Part shown: piece after piece, positions 54,054 through 64,000 of the stretch
Layout: each line of letters opens with the position of its first letter
Position numbering within the stretch: the stretch's first letter is position 1
NCBI RefSeq assembly: GCF_040954645.1
Contig: NC_092810.1
Span: 76,984,160-77,048,159 of the forward strand
Source: Diabrotica undecimpunctata
Taxonomy: Eukaryota; Arthropoda; Insecta; Coleoptera; Chrysomelidae
Reading direction: 5' to 3'
Length of the DNA: 64,000 nt
The notes under the pieces: generated by a model
The model's input: the letters and a program-made list of their open reading frames with translations, nothing else
Told to the model about the DNA's origin: nothing
Databases searched by the model: none
Translations under genes and position numbers: made by a program

Positions 54054-54065
54054 ACTCTCTCTACT

Positions 54066-54783
54066 GCATCAGCCACTCCGGTTCTTTGTCGTAGCTGGCG
54101 ATTTGGGATCTTGTCTCGTAGTGAAATGCCCAACATAGCACGCTCCATCGCCCTTTGACACACACGGATCTTTTGAACTGTTCTCCTTGTCATGGTCAAC
54201 GTTTCCGCACCGTAAGTTAACACTGGCAAAACACACTGATTAAACGTTTTTCTTTTAAGGCATATTGGTATATCAGACGATTTAAAAATATGGTTCAGCT
54301 TGCCGAAGGCTGCCCAAGTCAGTCTTATATGACGGAGAAGCTCAACGGTTTGGTTATCTTTTTCTATGCGAATCTCATGACCTAGGTATTTATAGGCCAT
54401 TACCTGGTCTATGGATCTTGTTCCTACGCATATATCTTCGCTGACTACAAGATTTGTCATCATCTGGGTTTTAGATATATTTATTTTCAATCCCCCTTCT
54501 AGCGAGGAAAGGTAGAGCTGATTTAAAAGTTCTTTGGCCTCATCTATCCTATCAGCTATTAGTACAATATCATCTGCAAACCTTAGATGGCTAAGCTTTT
54601 CTCCGTTTATATTTATGCCCTTGTCGGTCAGTTTTGCCCTTTTACATATATATTCCAAAAGCGTAGTGAACAGTTTCGGTGATATGGTGTCCCTCTGGCG
54701 TACTCCACGTTGTATCGGGAATTTCTGGGTTTGACGATCACCCACTCTAACACTGGCTATTGCGTTTTGGTATATGTGTTTAA
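54066..54783 (-). pseudogene. Family-E LINE RT (motifs B-D) and thumb
   Basis: Open frame on the minus strand: IQRGVRQRDTISPKLFTTLLE (motif B; R-D where G-D is usual), LSHLRFADDIVLIAD (motif C, FADD), GLKINISKTQMM (motif D), YKYLGHEIRIEKDNQ, CVLPVLTYGAETLTM, RQRTGVADAVERV. The frame leaves the LINE at 54,065. The motif A region is lost by 5' truncation at 54,783. Confidence 0.88.
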
Positions 54784-55760
54784 TTAAACACATTATTAAA
54801 TAACACTATATTTCCTAGTAAAATCATCATGACTTTACAATAAGACAAATTTTCGATTGTTGGTTATGGAAATATCATGTACATACCACCGGGTTCCCTA
54901 TGTGGATATCCAGCAAAATCCTTATACTCATGATACGGGAAACAAAAAACCAAAGATGAAAATATGCACCAAGAAACACTGAGTTATAAAACAGTCGAAT
55001 AAAATATAAATTCTCGATTCAAATAGTCAAAAAATTAATGAACATATTACTAAAATAGAAATGAGGCCTATTTAAGATGTAATCTATTAACGGACCAACG
55101 TACAAGTACTCCTAGCATGTGCTAATGATATAGATCTCATAAGAAACTCTCCCGTCCGCAAAAATCTTCAATAAAGTGAAGAGAGCACGAAAAACGTTTT
55201 ACTTAAAATCAACGAAATGAAAACCAAATACAAGCGAATCAACAGAAAAGACCAATTTAATAAATCTTGATAAAATATTAAAGTTAACAACTACAATTTC
55301 ATTAATATGGAACACTTTAAATATTTTAGATAAATAATCACGGTTAATAATAATGCCACTAAAGAAATACAGATCATAATTTAAACTTTTTACCTATTTT
55401 AATACATAGATGCGAATCATGGACATTGACTAAAACAGATAAAGAAGAACTACGAATATTTGAAAGGAAAATAATAGGAAAATTGTTTTAACCTCATTAT
55501 CATATTGCTACAAATCCGTATAGAAGAAGAACACATACTGAATAAAGAAAGCTCTTATAACGATATTGTTTAGGAAAATAAATTGCTTAAGGTAGATCGG
55601 ACACATGCATAGACGCCAAGATGTCAAACTTGTAAAACTGGTATGGAAGGAAGTTAGCACAGAAGAATGCCACTTGGGCGTCTCAGTATGCAATGAAGAG
55701 AAAACATCCAATCATATCTCAAAAAATTAACATCGTGAAGGTTCTTCTTTGAACCCTATA
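54784..55760 (+). repeat. Repeat C (decayed LINE family C)
   Basis: Plus-strand fragments: VLACANDIDLIRNSP (RT motif C-like), NYNFINMEHFKYFR, and near 55,590-55,700 GHMHRRQDVKLVKLVWKEVS and ECHLGVSVCNEEK. About 85% similar to 58,870-59,690 by eye. Broken by stops. Confidence 0.65.
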
Positions 55761-55799
55761 ACAAATGGCTAATCTTTTACTTTTCATTAAAAATTTAAA

Positions 55800-56740
55800 T
55801 TTTAATAAGCCACGTAAATAACGTTTTAAAAATTTATGTCAATATTTCTGAAGTGCCTTTCCTGGGATAACTTTTTTTATTCTGGTTTGTTTGATTACAT
55901 GTAATTGATTTGATAGTCCCCAACAGATGAGTATTGACTATAGGTAGGATAGCAGGTAGTTGAACAGGCATGTGTTGATAAATATGATGGGTCGGTAGAT
56001 AGTCTCATGATTCCTAAATCTGACCTCAGGTTACCTTCCCCCTTCATTTGTGGAAGTCCTAAGGACATTTTTTCTCTTGGGGCATCCTCCCAATTTAACT
56101 TGGCAATGCAGTTATTATAAAGCCTTTGGATATAGCCAGCGCAACTTTAGCATTGAGATTTAGCTTCTTGTACGACGTTGCTGTCTTTATATACGTGTTT
56201 GACCTTGGCATTATTTCCGTTCGTTAATGGTTAGTACGCGGACCTTTGTAAGTCGGAAAATACTTCTGATGGCTTTTCTAGCAATCCTGATCTAATTAAT
56301 ACCTGAGTTTCACGTACATTGTTTTGTCAGCGTTCTCGTCACATATTCACACATTAGCACTGGTTTAATCACTGTTTTATATATCCTGATTTAAGAGAGT
56401 CGTATTAGACTTCTGAATTTAAAAGTATTATAAGAGTTATGTATACATCAGTTAGCTACCTGAATATTCCCTTTTATTTCTTATGTTACAAAGTTATCTA
56501 CGATATCTAAAACGTTTCAATCCTTTAAAATTATATGGGTTTATTGTTACGTTATGCCCTTCTCTACGTCATCTCTTTTGTATGTTAAAGAACATTTATA
56601 TGCTTTATTACTGACTATTAGACCGTTTTTTTTTTCGCTAATATCATTATTTTATAGCATCCCATTATTTAATTTATGGATTAAATCCGGATAGCAAATT
56701 GATATTCTTCACTTATGACATTCTGCAATTATTGTTGGAT
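55800..56740. repeat. Repeat R copy
   Basis: Matches 51,930 on, from GTCAATATTTCTGA to the GATTAAATCCGGATAGC region. It ends by about 56,720, where family B begins. Confidence 0.65.
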
Positions 56741-56789
56741 AGCCCAAAATTGACGAAGTAAGTCGAAGTAAGTTAATCACAAAAAACTT

Positions 56790-57750
56790 ATCGGTAAAAT
56801 TATATTAAGGATTATGTGCAGAAGTATTTTATATAGCTGACAAAATAAATATATTGACCGATAGCTTTTGTGGTCGTTTTTTGCAGGTTTAAGCAAGGTA
56901 ACAACTTTGTCTTTGCTTTGCTTGTCTGCAGACTTTGGATATCAGTAATTGTTGTGTTTTTGGTACAAATTTTATAAGCTTTGTGCTCAGATCTTCAGTC
57001 AGTAACCGTAATATTGTTCATTATATAGGTAGATAGTGGATCCAAGCTCAACATAGTTGAAAGGTTCCCTCAGCTGAGTGGTTTTGTCCTCTCTCATTTA
57101 AGTTTTTCTTTACTTATTTGCCAGCAGAGATAGCACTTTTACATTTATTATGTGTTTTTCAGGAATCATATTAATACCAAATACCCTAGGTTTGGCCCTC
57201 TATATGTTTCCTGCACTAGAAATACGTTACATTTGTGCTAAGCACCCTTAATATTTATAGACATAATTAGAATAGTTGGTCCTAAAAAGGGCCGATTTGA
57301 CAAAAATCATATTGAACGGGTGATTAGCCGATTAATTTTTTGTTCATTACCCAGGGTACGTCAGATTGCGGTGGTCTTATTAGTACTTAAATTTTCGTAA
57401 AGGCTTCTCTTTTGAACTCCATAATAAATGGCTAATCTTTAACTTTTCATTAAAAATTTAAATTTTACATACTGTTACTTTTCGACGATATTTCGAATCA
57501 GATATGTATAGTAATCACCGTACTTAATATAGAGTCTCTTTGTGAAAAGTAAGTGAGTTTATCATATCGGTGACAACTCATATATGGATAATAAGGACAT
57601 AAACGGGTAAAATAAGTGTACACAATTTCAAATAAATATATCGACGGTATTGCTCAGAAGATGGGTTTATCCCAGAAATCAAAGGTTACAGGTATATTAA
57701 AGGTTCTGTTTACGTATTTTCGTTACTAAAAAAGTATATTTAAAATAAAA
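56790..57750 (-). pseudogene. Family-B LINE, 5' region and ORF2 start
   Basis: Minus strand. 56,860-57,130 matches the KVVTLLKPG...REPFNYVELGSTI region of the other B copies. 57,250-57,750 matches the 5' region at 43,080-43,630. No open frame. Confidence 0.6.
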
Positions 57751-58130
57751 GCCTTAAGGTATTTTTAGATTCTATGGAAATTAGAATTTAGGGAAATCAG
57801 CAAATTAAAAAATACAGCCATAATTCTAAATCACCAACTTGAGACAAACAGTTGTCCCCTCTTCAACTTATTCAGTTACAGGCTATAACATGTAAACGCA
57901 TACCTGTTTTATTGTCAGATAAAATAAATTTCCATCAAGTGACAGTCGAATCCATCACTTACTTAAAGAGTAGGAAAAGACATGCTTATGCTTTAGAGTA
58001 CGGGTACTTTATTACAAAGTACCCTTTGCTTTTGGCAATTAGTTTCTCACTTTCTCAGCGATGGATCTCTCTTTCCTCATCAATAATGTTTTCGCTCGAT
58101 ACTGTCTGAATATCTTATTCTACGATATTT
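57751..58130. other. Unassigned
   Basis: An 85-codon plus-strand frame (57,852-58,109) shows no recognisable motif. No other feature. Confidence 0.35.
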
Positions 58131-58865
58131 AGATTTCACTATATGCTCTACATTTCTTGGCAATACTTCTAATGGGTTTTCTGGTAATACTGATCTAATT
58201 AATACCTGAGTTTTACTTACATTGTTTTGTCGGCGTTCTCGTCATGTATCCAGTCAATAGCATTGGTTTAATCACTATTTTATATATCCTTATTTTAGGG
58301 ATTCGTATTAGACTTCTGGATTTAAAAGTGTTATGAGGGTTATATATACATCAGTTAGTTACCTGAATATTCCATTTTATTTCTTATGTGACAACGTTAT
58401 CTACGATACCCAAAATGCTGCAATCTTTCAAAATTATATGGGTTTAGTGTTACGTTATGCCCTACTCTACATCCTTTCTTTTGTATGTTAAAGAACATTT
58501 ATTTGGTTTTCTGATTACTGACTATTAGACCGTTTTTTTGCTGCTTGTAACATTATTTTATAGCATTCTAATATTTAATTTATGGATTAAACCGGGTAGA
58601 AAATAGATATTCTTCACTTTCTCAGAGAAATAATATTCTAACATACAAAATCCTATTAAATTTTCAAAACCTTCCTTGAATATTAAATTCACTTATGAGG
58701 GGCAGAAGCAATATCAGTACTATAATAAGGCGTATAGTCCTGGACCGGCTAATCGTTGGATAATAGGAAACATCAGTGTAGCAGTTTTAATGTTTTCCTG
58801 ACTGCTACCTGGGATCGGGGAGCAGAGATATCAGTACCAAGTTAATGCATATAGGAATTGTAGCT
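58131..58865. repeat. Repeat R copy (right part)
   Basis: From CTAATTAATACCTGAGTTTT to the shared right end GTCCTGGACCGGCTAATCG and TTGTAGCTTGAACTTTATT. It continues into repeat C without interruption, showing the native R-C arrangement. Confidence 0.65.
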
Positions 58866-59690
58866 TGAACTTTATTATTATTAAATAGCACTATATGTTC
58901 TAGTAAAATCGTCATCACTTTACAGTAAGACAAATTTTCGAACGTTGGTTATAAAAACGTTAAGGACATACCACCGAACTTCCTATGTCAAAAAAACAGA
59001 GATTAAAATAGGCGCCAAGAAACTGTATTATAAAACAGTCGAATAAATACAGATTCTCGATTTAAATATTCAAAAAATTAATGAACAGCTTACTAAAATA
59101 GAAATAACGCATATTTAAGATGCAATCCATTAATGGACCAAGGTACAAAGCACTCCTAGCATATGCTAATGACATTGATCTCATAAGAAACTCTCTCCCA
59201 TCCGCAAACGACATCTTTAACAAAGTGAGGAGAGTACCAAAACTGTTTCACTTAAAATCAACAAAATGAAAACCAAATACAAGCGAATCAAGAGAAGAGA
59301 GCAATTCAATACATCTAGATAAAATAATAAAGTCAACAACTACAATTTTGAAAGTATGGAATACTTTAAATATCTTAGATCAATAATCACGGTTAATAAT
59401 AATGTCACTAAAGAAATACAGAGCATAATTCTTCTAAAATTTTTTAACCTCATTATTATATCACTACAAATCCGTATAGAATAAGAACATATACTGAATA
59501 AAGAAAGCTCTTATAACGATATTATTCAGGAAAATAAATCGCTTAAGGTAGATCGGACACATGCATAGCCGCCAAGATGTCAAACTTGTAAAACTGGTAT
59601 GGAAGAAACTTAGCACAGAAGAATGCCACTTGGGTGTCTCAGTATACAATAGAGAGAAAACATCCAATGGAGCACAGCTGCTTCAAAATC
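58866..59690 (+). repeat. Repeat C copy (decayed LINE family C)
   Basis: Contains ALLAYANDIDLIRNSLPSA (RT motif C-like, YAND), STTTILKVWNTLNIL and, near 59,570, the GHMHSRQDVKLVKLVWKKLS tail. Stops throughout. Confidence 0.65.
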
Positions 59691-60460
59691 ATGATAAGAA
59701 ATACAATAGATGATTGACGGATTCGAGAAACTTGAGACTTGAGAAAGGCACTCTGCCGAAACAGCTGTAGTGATAAGATACAATTAATTTGGTGTAAGTT
59801 TTGAAAACAAAGTTTTTAGTATTTTGTTGTTAAATAAAATGGAATTAACATACGACATTATATACGCTATAATAACTAGACAACTTGTATGATACGGACA
59901 TATAAGGAGAAAGTTTCATGAAACAATAAACTACCCAATATTCGTTATGAGTGAAATCGATATGAATAAAGAAAATGAGGAAAACTATGGCAAAAGGTAA
60001 AAAAAAGTAGTGATTAAAACATGAGAGAGGTACCTTGTGGACAACATGTGCTTAATTAGGAACGAATTGAGATACATAATCAGAAGACGACAAAGGAAAA
60101 TCTATATAATATATAATAATCTATATAAATGTATACCATTTTTAACAATGCATATTTATAGCTCATTTCCAGAGCCAACGTGCTAATTGTATGTAAAATG
60201 AAACTTTTTAAGGTTTTTAATGTTTGTATGAAAGATGAAACCGTATGACACATAACCGTGAAATTTATACACCAACCTATAAATCTCTTTTAAAAGAATA
60301 CTGACACCTACACATTATCACAATACTACATATCATAATACTAAGAAATTTGTTATTTTAATCTAAGAATAGGCTTTATAATTTACGAGAGATTTAATTT
60401 AACGTATTTAAAATTTTACAGGATCCGGTATAGATATATTAGATATTCTTTTAGATTTTT
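59691..60460 (+). other. Decayed LINE tail and unassigned AT-rich DNA
   Basis: 59,870-60,110 has broken plus-strand readings (INYPIFVMSEIDMNKENEEN, NMCLIRNELRYIIRRRQRK) matched inverted at 39,100-39,420. 59,735-59,775 (GAAAGGCACTCTGCCGAAAC) is hairpin-forming. 60,111-60,460 shows nothing. Confidence 0.4.
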
Positions 60461-60468
60461 TAGATATA

Positions 60469-61660
60469 TTATTTCTTCAACACTGAAGTTAGTCCAATCT
60501 CTGTTATTTCTCTGCCAGATTTTGTCTTTCTTCCCAAGACTTTTCTTCCCTCTACTCTTCCTTGCATGATGACGCGTAGAAGAGAGTATTTATCGTTTCG
60601 AACTGTAGCCCAGATACGATGTCCAGATAGACAATTCGTCTTAACGCTTCTTCGTTTGAGACTTTTACAGTCCAAGGAATTTTAAGAATACGCCTATATA
60701 GCCACATTTCGAATGCCTTTAATTTTTTTTACAGATTTGGCTGTCAGGGTCCAAGCTTCTACCCCACATAGCAGTTGCGACCATACATAACATTCGACGA
60801 TCTCAATCTAATAACCACACTCAATTTCTTATTTGTAAACATTGACTTTTATCTGTTTAGTTTAGTCCTATCTTTTTGTTTTATCTGTTAATGATTTCTA
60901 TAAGAATTTGTAAATCCTCTATATTTTCTGTCATAATTGGGGTTTAGTTTGCAAATTTTATGTTATTAATGATGCTCACTCCATTCCTTACTTCTTTCCC
61001 ATAGTGTCTCCTAAAATACCTATTAGTTGACAACACACATCTCTGGCTGACTCATTTTTGAATTTCTGCTTGATTTGTTTCTCTATCTTTCACCCGCATG
61101 ACCGCTGTTTGAGTTTAGTAGATTTTTTAGTAAACTAATATCTTGGTATCTAGGTGTATGTATTTTAATGCATGTATGGGCTTACTAGGTTGAACTATGT
61201 CAAATACTTTTGAAAATCTATATTAGATATGAATATGTTTTCATTATAATCTCTGCATTTTTGTAATAGTACCTCCATTGCGCACAATTCCTCTTTTGTT
61301 CCCAATCCACTTCTAAATCCAAACTATGTGTTGTCCAATTGTTCTTCACATTTTTTATTGACAGACGATTTAATGTTGTTATTAATCGGATGACATTTGT
61401 GACTTTTATTAAATTTTGATAATCGTTACAAATCAAGTCTTTTAGTGACATATTATTCTTTTAATTTTTACTTCTCATTTAATGTCTATCTTTTGTTAGT
61501 TATTTTTAGAGTAAATATATGATGACTGACATTATTTCCAATTGATTCTTTTGTTTCAGTTATTGCTCTAGCCTAATTTGACATTTTCTTTCTTCAAATC
61601 ATCAAATTTTCATGGTTTGTTTATATTTCGTTATAGTAAAATTCATATTTTCCACTAAGC
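60469..61660 (-). pseudogene. Family-F LINE RT fragment
   Basis: Minus strand: FGFRSGLGTKEELCAMEVLLQ, ENIFISNIDFQK (motif A) near 61,230, VSQRCVLS (motif B-like), a NNIKFAN region replacing the ADD box, then thumb/tail pieces RNDKYSLLRVIMQGRVEGRK near 60,560. RTE-like. Frameshifts and stops at many points; motif C lost. Confidence 0.7.
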
Positions 61661-61669
61661 CTAACATAA

Positions 61670-62894
61670 GCAGCAGCAGTGTCATCAAACCGAAATAATC
61701 CAGTTGTGCATAACGTTTTTGCTGATCGATTTACAAATAAATTTTAACAAACACATCAAATTGATCATCCTTTTTACTTTCGTATACGATCATACTTATC
61801 CAAATTAAATTTTCAATTTTCAAAAACTTATCATACCTCCTCAAACCACAACCCTGCGCCATGGACAATATCTGTTCTGGCTATCGACATCAAACAAACC
61901 TAAGAAATCAGAGATATCGTCAACCGTCATTAAACAAAAGTTTCGTACACTATTAAACAGATATGGCAATACCTACAGCGTATACACCGATGCATCAAAA
62001 AATGAAGACAGAGTTGGAGCAGCAATTTATTCGGAAGACATCTCAGTTAGTTTCCAATTGTCGTCAATTACAACCATCTTTTCGGCTGAATTATTTGCAA
62101 TTCTAAAAGCACTATCGTTAATACAAAACAAAAACCAAGAAATATGTATAATAATCACAGATTCTCTAAATTCATTTTCCTCGCTGACTCAATTATACTG
62201 TGACAACCCCCTTCTACTTCTTAGTAAAAAAGAACATAAAAACATTTCAAATAAGAAAATCCAAGTTCATTTTTTATGGGTACCTTCTCATGTCAGAATT
62301 GAAGGTAACGAAGTTGTAGATAAACTAGCTAAAAACGCACCAACTAACCTAATGTCCGAAGAAAGTAACATATTGGTACAAAACGATTTAAACCATAAAC
62401 TTATACTACAAAAAATAATTCAAAAATGGCAACAAACTTGGAACAACACTCCATCAAGGCTATATGAAGTCAACAAACATCCACATCTTTGGATACCAAA
62501 AATAAAAGACAGAAGAGAGCATGTGATATTTACCCGTCTCCGTATCGGCCATACACGACTTACTCATGGCTATTTACTACAGCGCAAAAATAAACCAGTT
62601 TGTGAAGTGTGCAACCGTGTTCTAACGTTAAAACATTTTTTAATACAGTGCCCTAAATATAACAGTGAACGAGATATAGCATACCCAACTGCCCTAGAAG
62701 AAAATACAGATACAAAAAGAATAATTTCTTATCTTAAAGACTGTCAACTTCTTCATAAGATTTAAAACATACATTGTAATACACATACATATTATTATTA
62801 ATTGTGAACTAATGTATATACACTATTTGTATCAACTGTAACATTAATCTAAATACGCTAATGCCTCTGCTTGGTAGATGCGTTTAAAAAAAAA
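61670..62894 (+). mobile_element. I-clade LINE 3' part (second copy)
   Basis: Corresponds to the region 5,843-6,183 plus 12,453-15,600 of the large I-clade copy but without the nested insertions. It begins in the RT thumb/linker and ends in an A9 tract followed by GGTATTTATA. The element is truncated at its left end by the family-F fragment. Confidence 0.8.
61930..62765 (+). pseudogene. I-clade LINE RNase H domain and C-terminal knuckle (open fragment)
   Basis: Open from about 61,905 to the stop at 62,763-62,765; the first ATG in frame is 62,058, but the domain starts earlier (NRYGNTYSVYTDASKNEDRV). RNase H catalytic residues are all visible: Asp in YTDAS, Glu in SAELFAIL, Asp in IITDSLNS, and Asp in GNEVVDKLAK. 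It ends with HGYLLQRKNKPVCEVC and CPKYNSERD. An upstream frameshift (near 61,890) detaches it from the RT linker. No start signal suggests that it is expressed alone. Confidence 0.85.
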
Positions 62895-63420
62895 GGTATT
62901 TATATTAGACTATAGATTATATTAGATTAGATATTCAGTTTTGTGAAAGCGCCTGTCTTAGACAAATTGAAGGAGCGCTCCTAAGATTTTTCGGGGTTTG
63001 GCTTAAAATTAATTCGTAGTTCATTTTATTATATTTAAGGCAATCATTTAGGTTTTTTTTCACTTCAGCAACAAAAGTTTTGGTTGTGCAAAGTATCGTC
63101 TACATGAAAGTCCTAGGATCTACTGTTATCGGTTATCATTTGTGTAAATGTAATACAGTGTAGGTGCCTATGCGCTACCCCAAGCGAGACCATTCATCTG
63201 CGTTCTTCATCTTACCATTGAATGATACGAAAAATCTTCTATTCTGTAGATATACGCGGATAAAACAAGTAATGTTTTTATCCAAGGCGATGTCATGCAG
63301 CTTTGGAGAAATGTTCTCTTATTTAATATGTCGTAAGTGGCATTTAGATTGACAAATACCACCCCTGATACCCGATATCTTTCGTACTCGTTGTTGCTTT
63401 TTGCAAAAACGGGTACGTTA
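62895..63420 (-). pseudogene. Family-B LINE RT fragment joined to the I-clade tail
   Basis: Inverted, about 93-95% similar by eye to 5,320-5,840: the same NGLAWGSA-type region (63,165-63,200) and FCRYTRIKQ strand. The join to the I-clade LINE falls at the same bases (A-tract then GGTATTTA) as at 5,842. Confidence 0.75.
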
Positions 63421-64000
63421 TTACGTACGTTAATAAGTATTACAAATAAAAATAAATAAGCAAGAAGAATATAAGTGATCTATATTTAAACTAAGTGGCA
63501 GAAAAAAGAATATTATATATACATTTACTTCTAAATTAAAAATTAAATTTTGATATGCCTGACAACGAAAGATACAAAAACACAATTATATAAAGTTGAA
63601 AATAATAATAGCTTGTACAAGCGACAAAGCATTTAAAACAATAAGACCGAACATATTATATGTAATTGTAATAGATATGTTGCCGAGAATCAAGATACCC
63701 TAAGGAACCCAAATATTTCTTCTTTTAGTATCTGCCATAAGTGTATCCATGTGTTTATGTGTATCTAAAATATAGTATATAGGATATTGAATTCCCTACA
63801 TTTAAAAATCGAAATATTGAAATTAGACGGTAAAAAATTGGAATTTTAAGAATGATTTATAAATTGTTATAATTTAAATTTTACTACTCAATGAAACAAA
63901 TATTTTATACGTCATAAACTGTAGCAATCGAAACATCGGAACGTTCATTTATATAAAAAATATTTCAGTGCCAACGCATTTAAAAAAAAAACTAATAAAT
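63421..64000. repeat. Interspersed repeats shared with 5.2, 4.6, 38.6 and 33.4 kb
   Basis: 63,421-63,530 mirrors 5,209-5,315. 63,540-63,650 mirrors 4,620-4,730. 63,800-63,960 matches 33,400-33,560 directly. The LINE fragment and (AT)n present at 4,735-5,208 are absent here, so the left copy gained them. No coding sequence. Confidence 0.6.

Larger units (their letters stand above)
53051..54783 (-). mobile_element. Family-E LINE, 5'-truncated, interrupted by a relative
   Basis: Inserted at the R/C junction (ATTATTAA repeated at both ends). The minus strand encodes RT from motif B onward. The 3' part lies at 53,051-53,305 (VERVATLKWNWAGHVARMTD then stops) and the 5' part at 54,066-54,783, separated by a plus-strand LINE of the same family. 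Confidence 0.8.

Noticed and set aside
59720..59780. Second hammerhead motif (GAAAGGCACTCTGCCGAAAC)
   Set aside because: It has a hairpin followed by GAAAC but no CUGAUGA upstream.

Overview
The window reads as a transposon-saturated, AT-rich intergenic region of an arthropod genome, most likely an insect and possibly a beetle. That guess rests only on the mix of families: RTE/BovB-like, I-clade and Jockey-like LINEs, Tc1/mariner-type, hAT and THAP fragments, a gypsy-type LTR element, a tRNA-derived SINE and many (AT)n tracts. I found no convincing host gene. Nearly every coding segment belongs to a mobile element, and most are broken by stops, frameshifts or deletions. For cross-reference the recurring LINEs are called families A to F, plus an I-clade element, and two further recurrent repeats are called R and C.

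Layout. At 1-5.8 kb there is an LTR remnant, a MITE, LINE scraps, a THAP fragment, a split mariner-type transposase and the first half of a family-B LINE. From 5,843 to 20,552 a single I-clade LINE (minus strand) sits inside that family-B LINE. It has been filled in turn by an RTE LINE (6,193-12,443), a second 5'-truncated RTE LINE with an open RT frame (13,363-15,003) and a hAT element (17,681-19,447). The first RTE LINE itself carries a mariner-type element (8,127-10,537) and another truncated LINE (11,077-11,790). Most of these joins show clear target-site duplications, so the order of events can be read. From 20.5 to 26.8 kb lie families B and A, decayed LINEs and repeat R.

The centrepiece is 26,795-30,242: a gypsy-type LTR retrotransposon (minus strand) with 283-bp LTRs differing at one base and a 4-bp target duplication. 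It has lost its protease/RT/RNase H region and its integrase core. It keeps one open 723-codon frame joining Gag to the integrase N- and C-terminal parts, and a second open 198-codon frame encoding a TARG1/OARD1-like macrodomain followed by a CCCH zinc finger. The two frames overlap as ATGA. The element interrupts a family-D LINE (26,395-26,790 plus 30,247-32,430).

From 32.8 to 44.6 kb: a tyrosine-recombinase-like pseudogene, a foldback palindrome with a (TA)n loop (33,586-34,826), a family-A LINE, a truncated hAT, and a second family-A copy holding a tRNA-derived SINE, followed by family B. From 45.1 to 51.1 kb a 1.39-kb inverted repeat (about 99.6% identical by eye) flanks a 2.3-kb spacer; its right arm is part of a DNA transposon encoding a protein with a CGGQN motif. 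From 51.9 to 60.1 kb three copies of R/C repeats are interleaved with families E and B. The last 4 kb hold family F, a second I-clade copy with an open RNase H domain, and a family-B join that mirrors the one at 5.8 kb.
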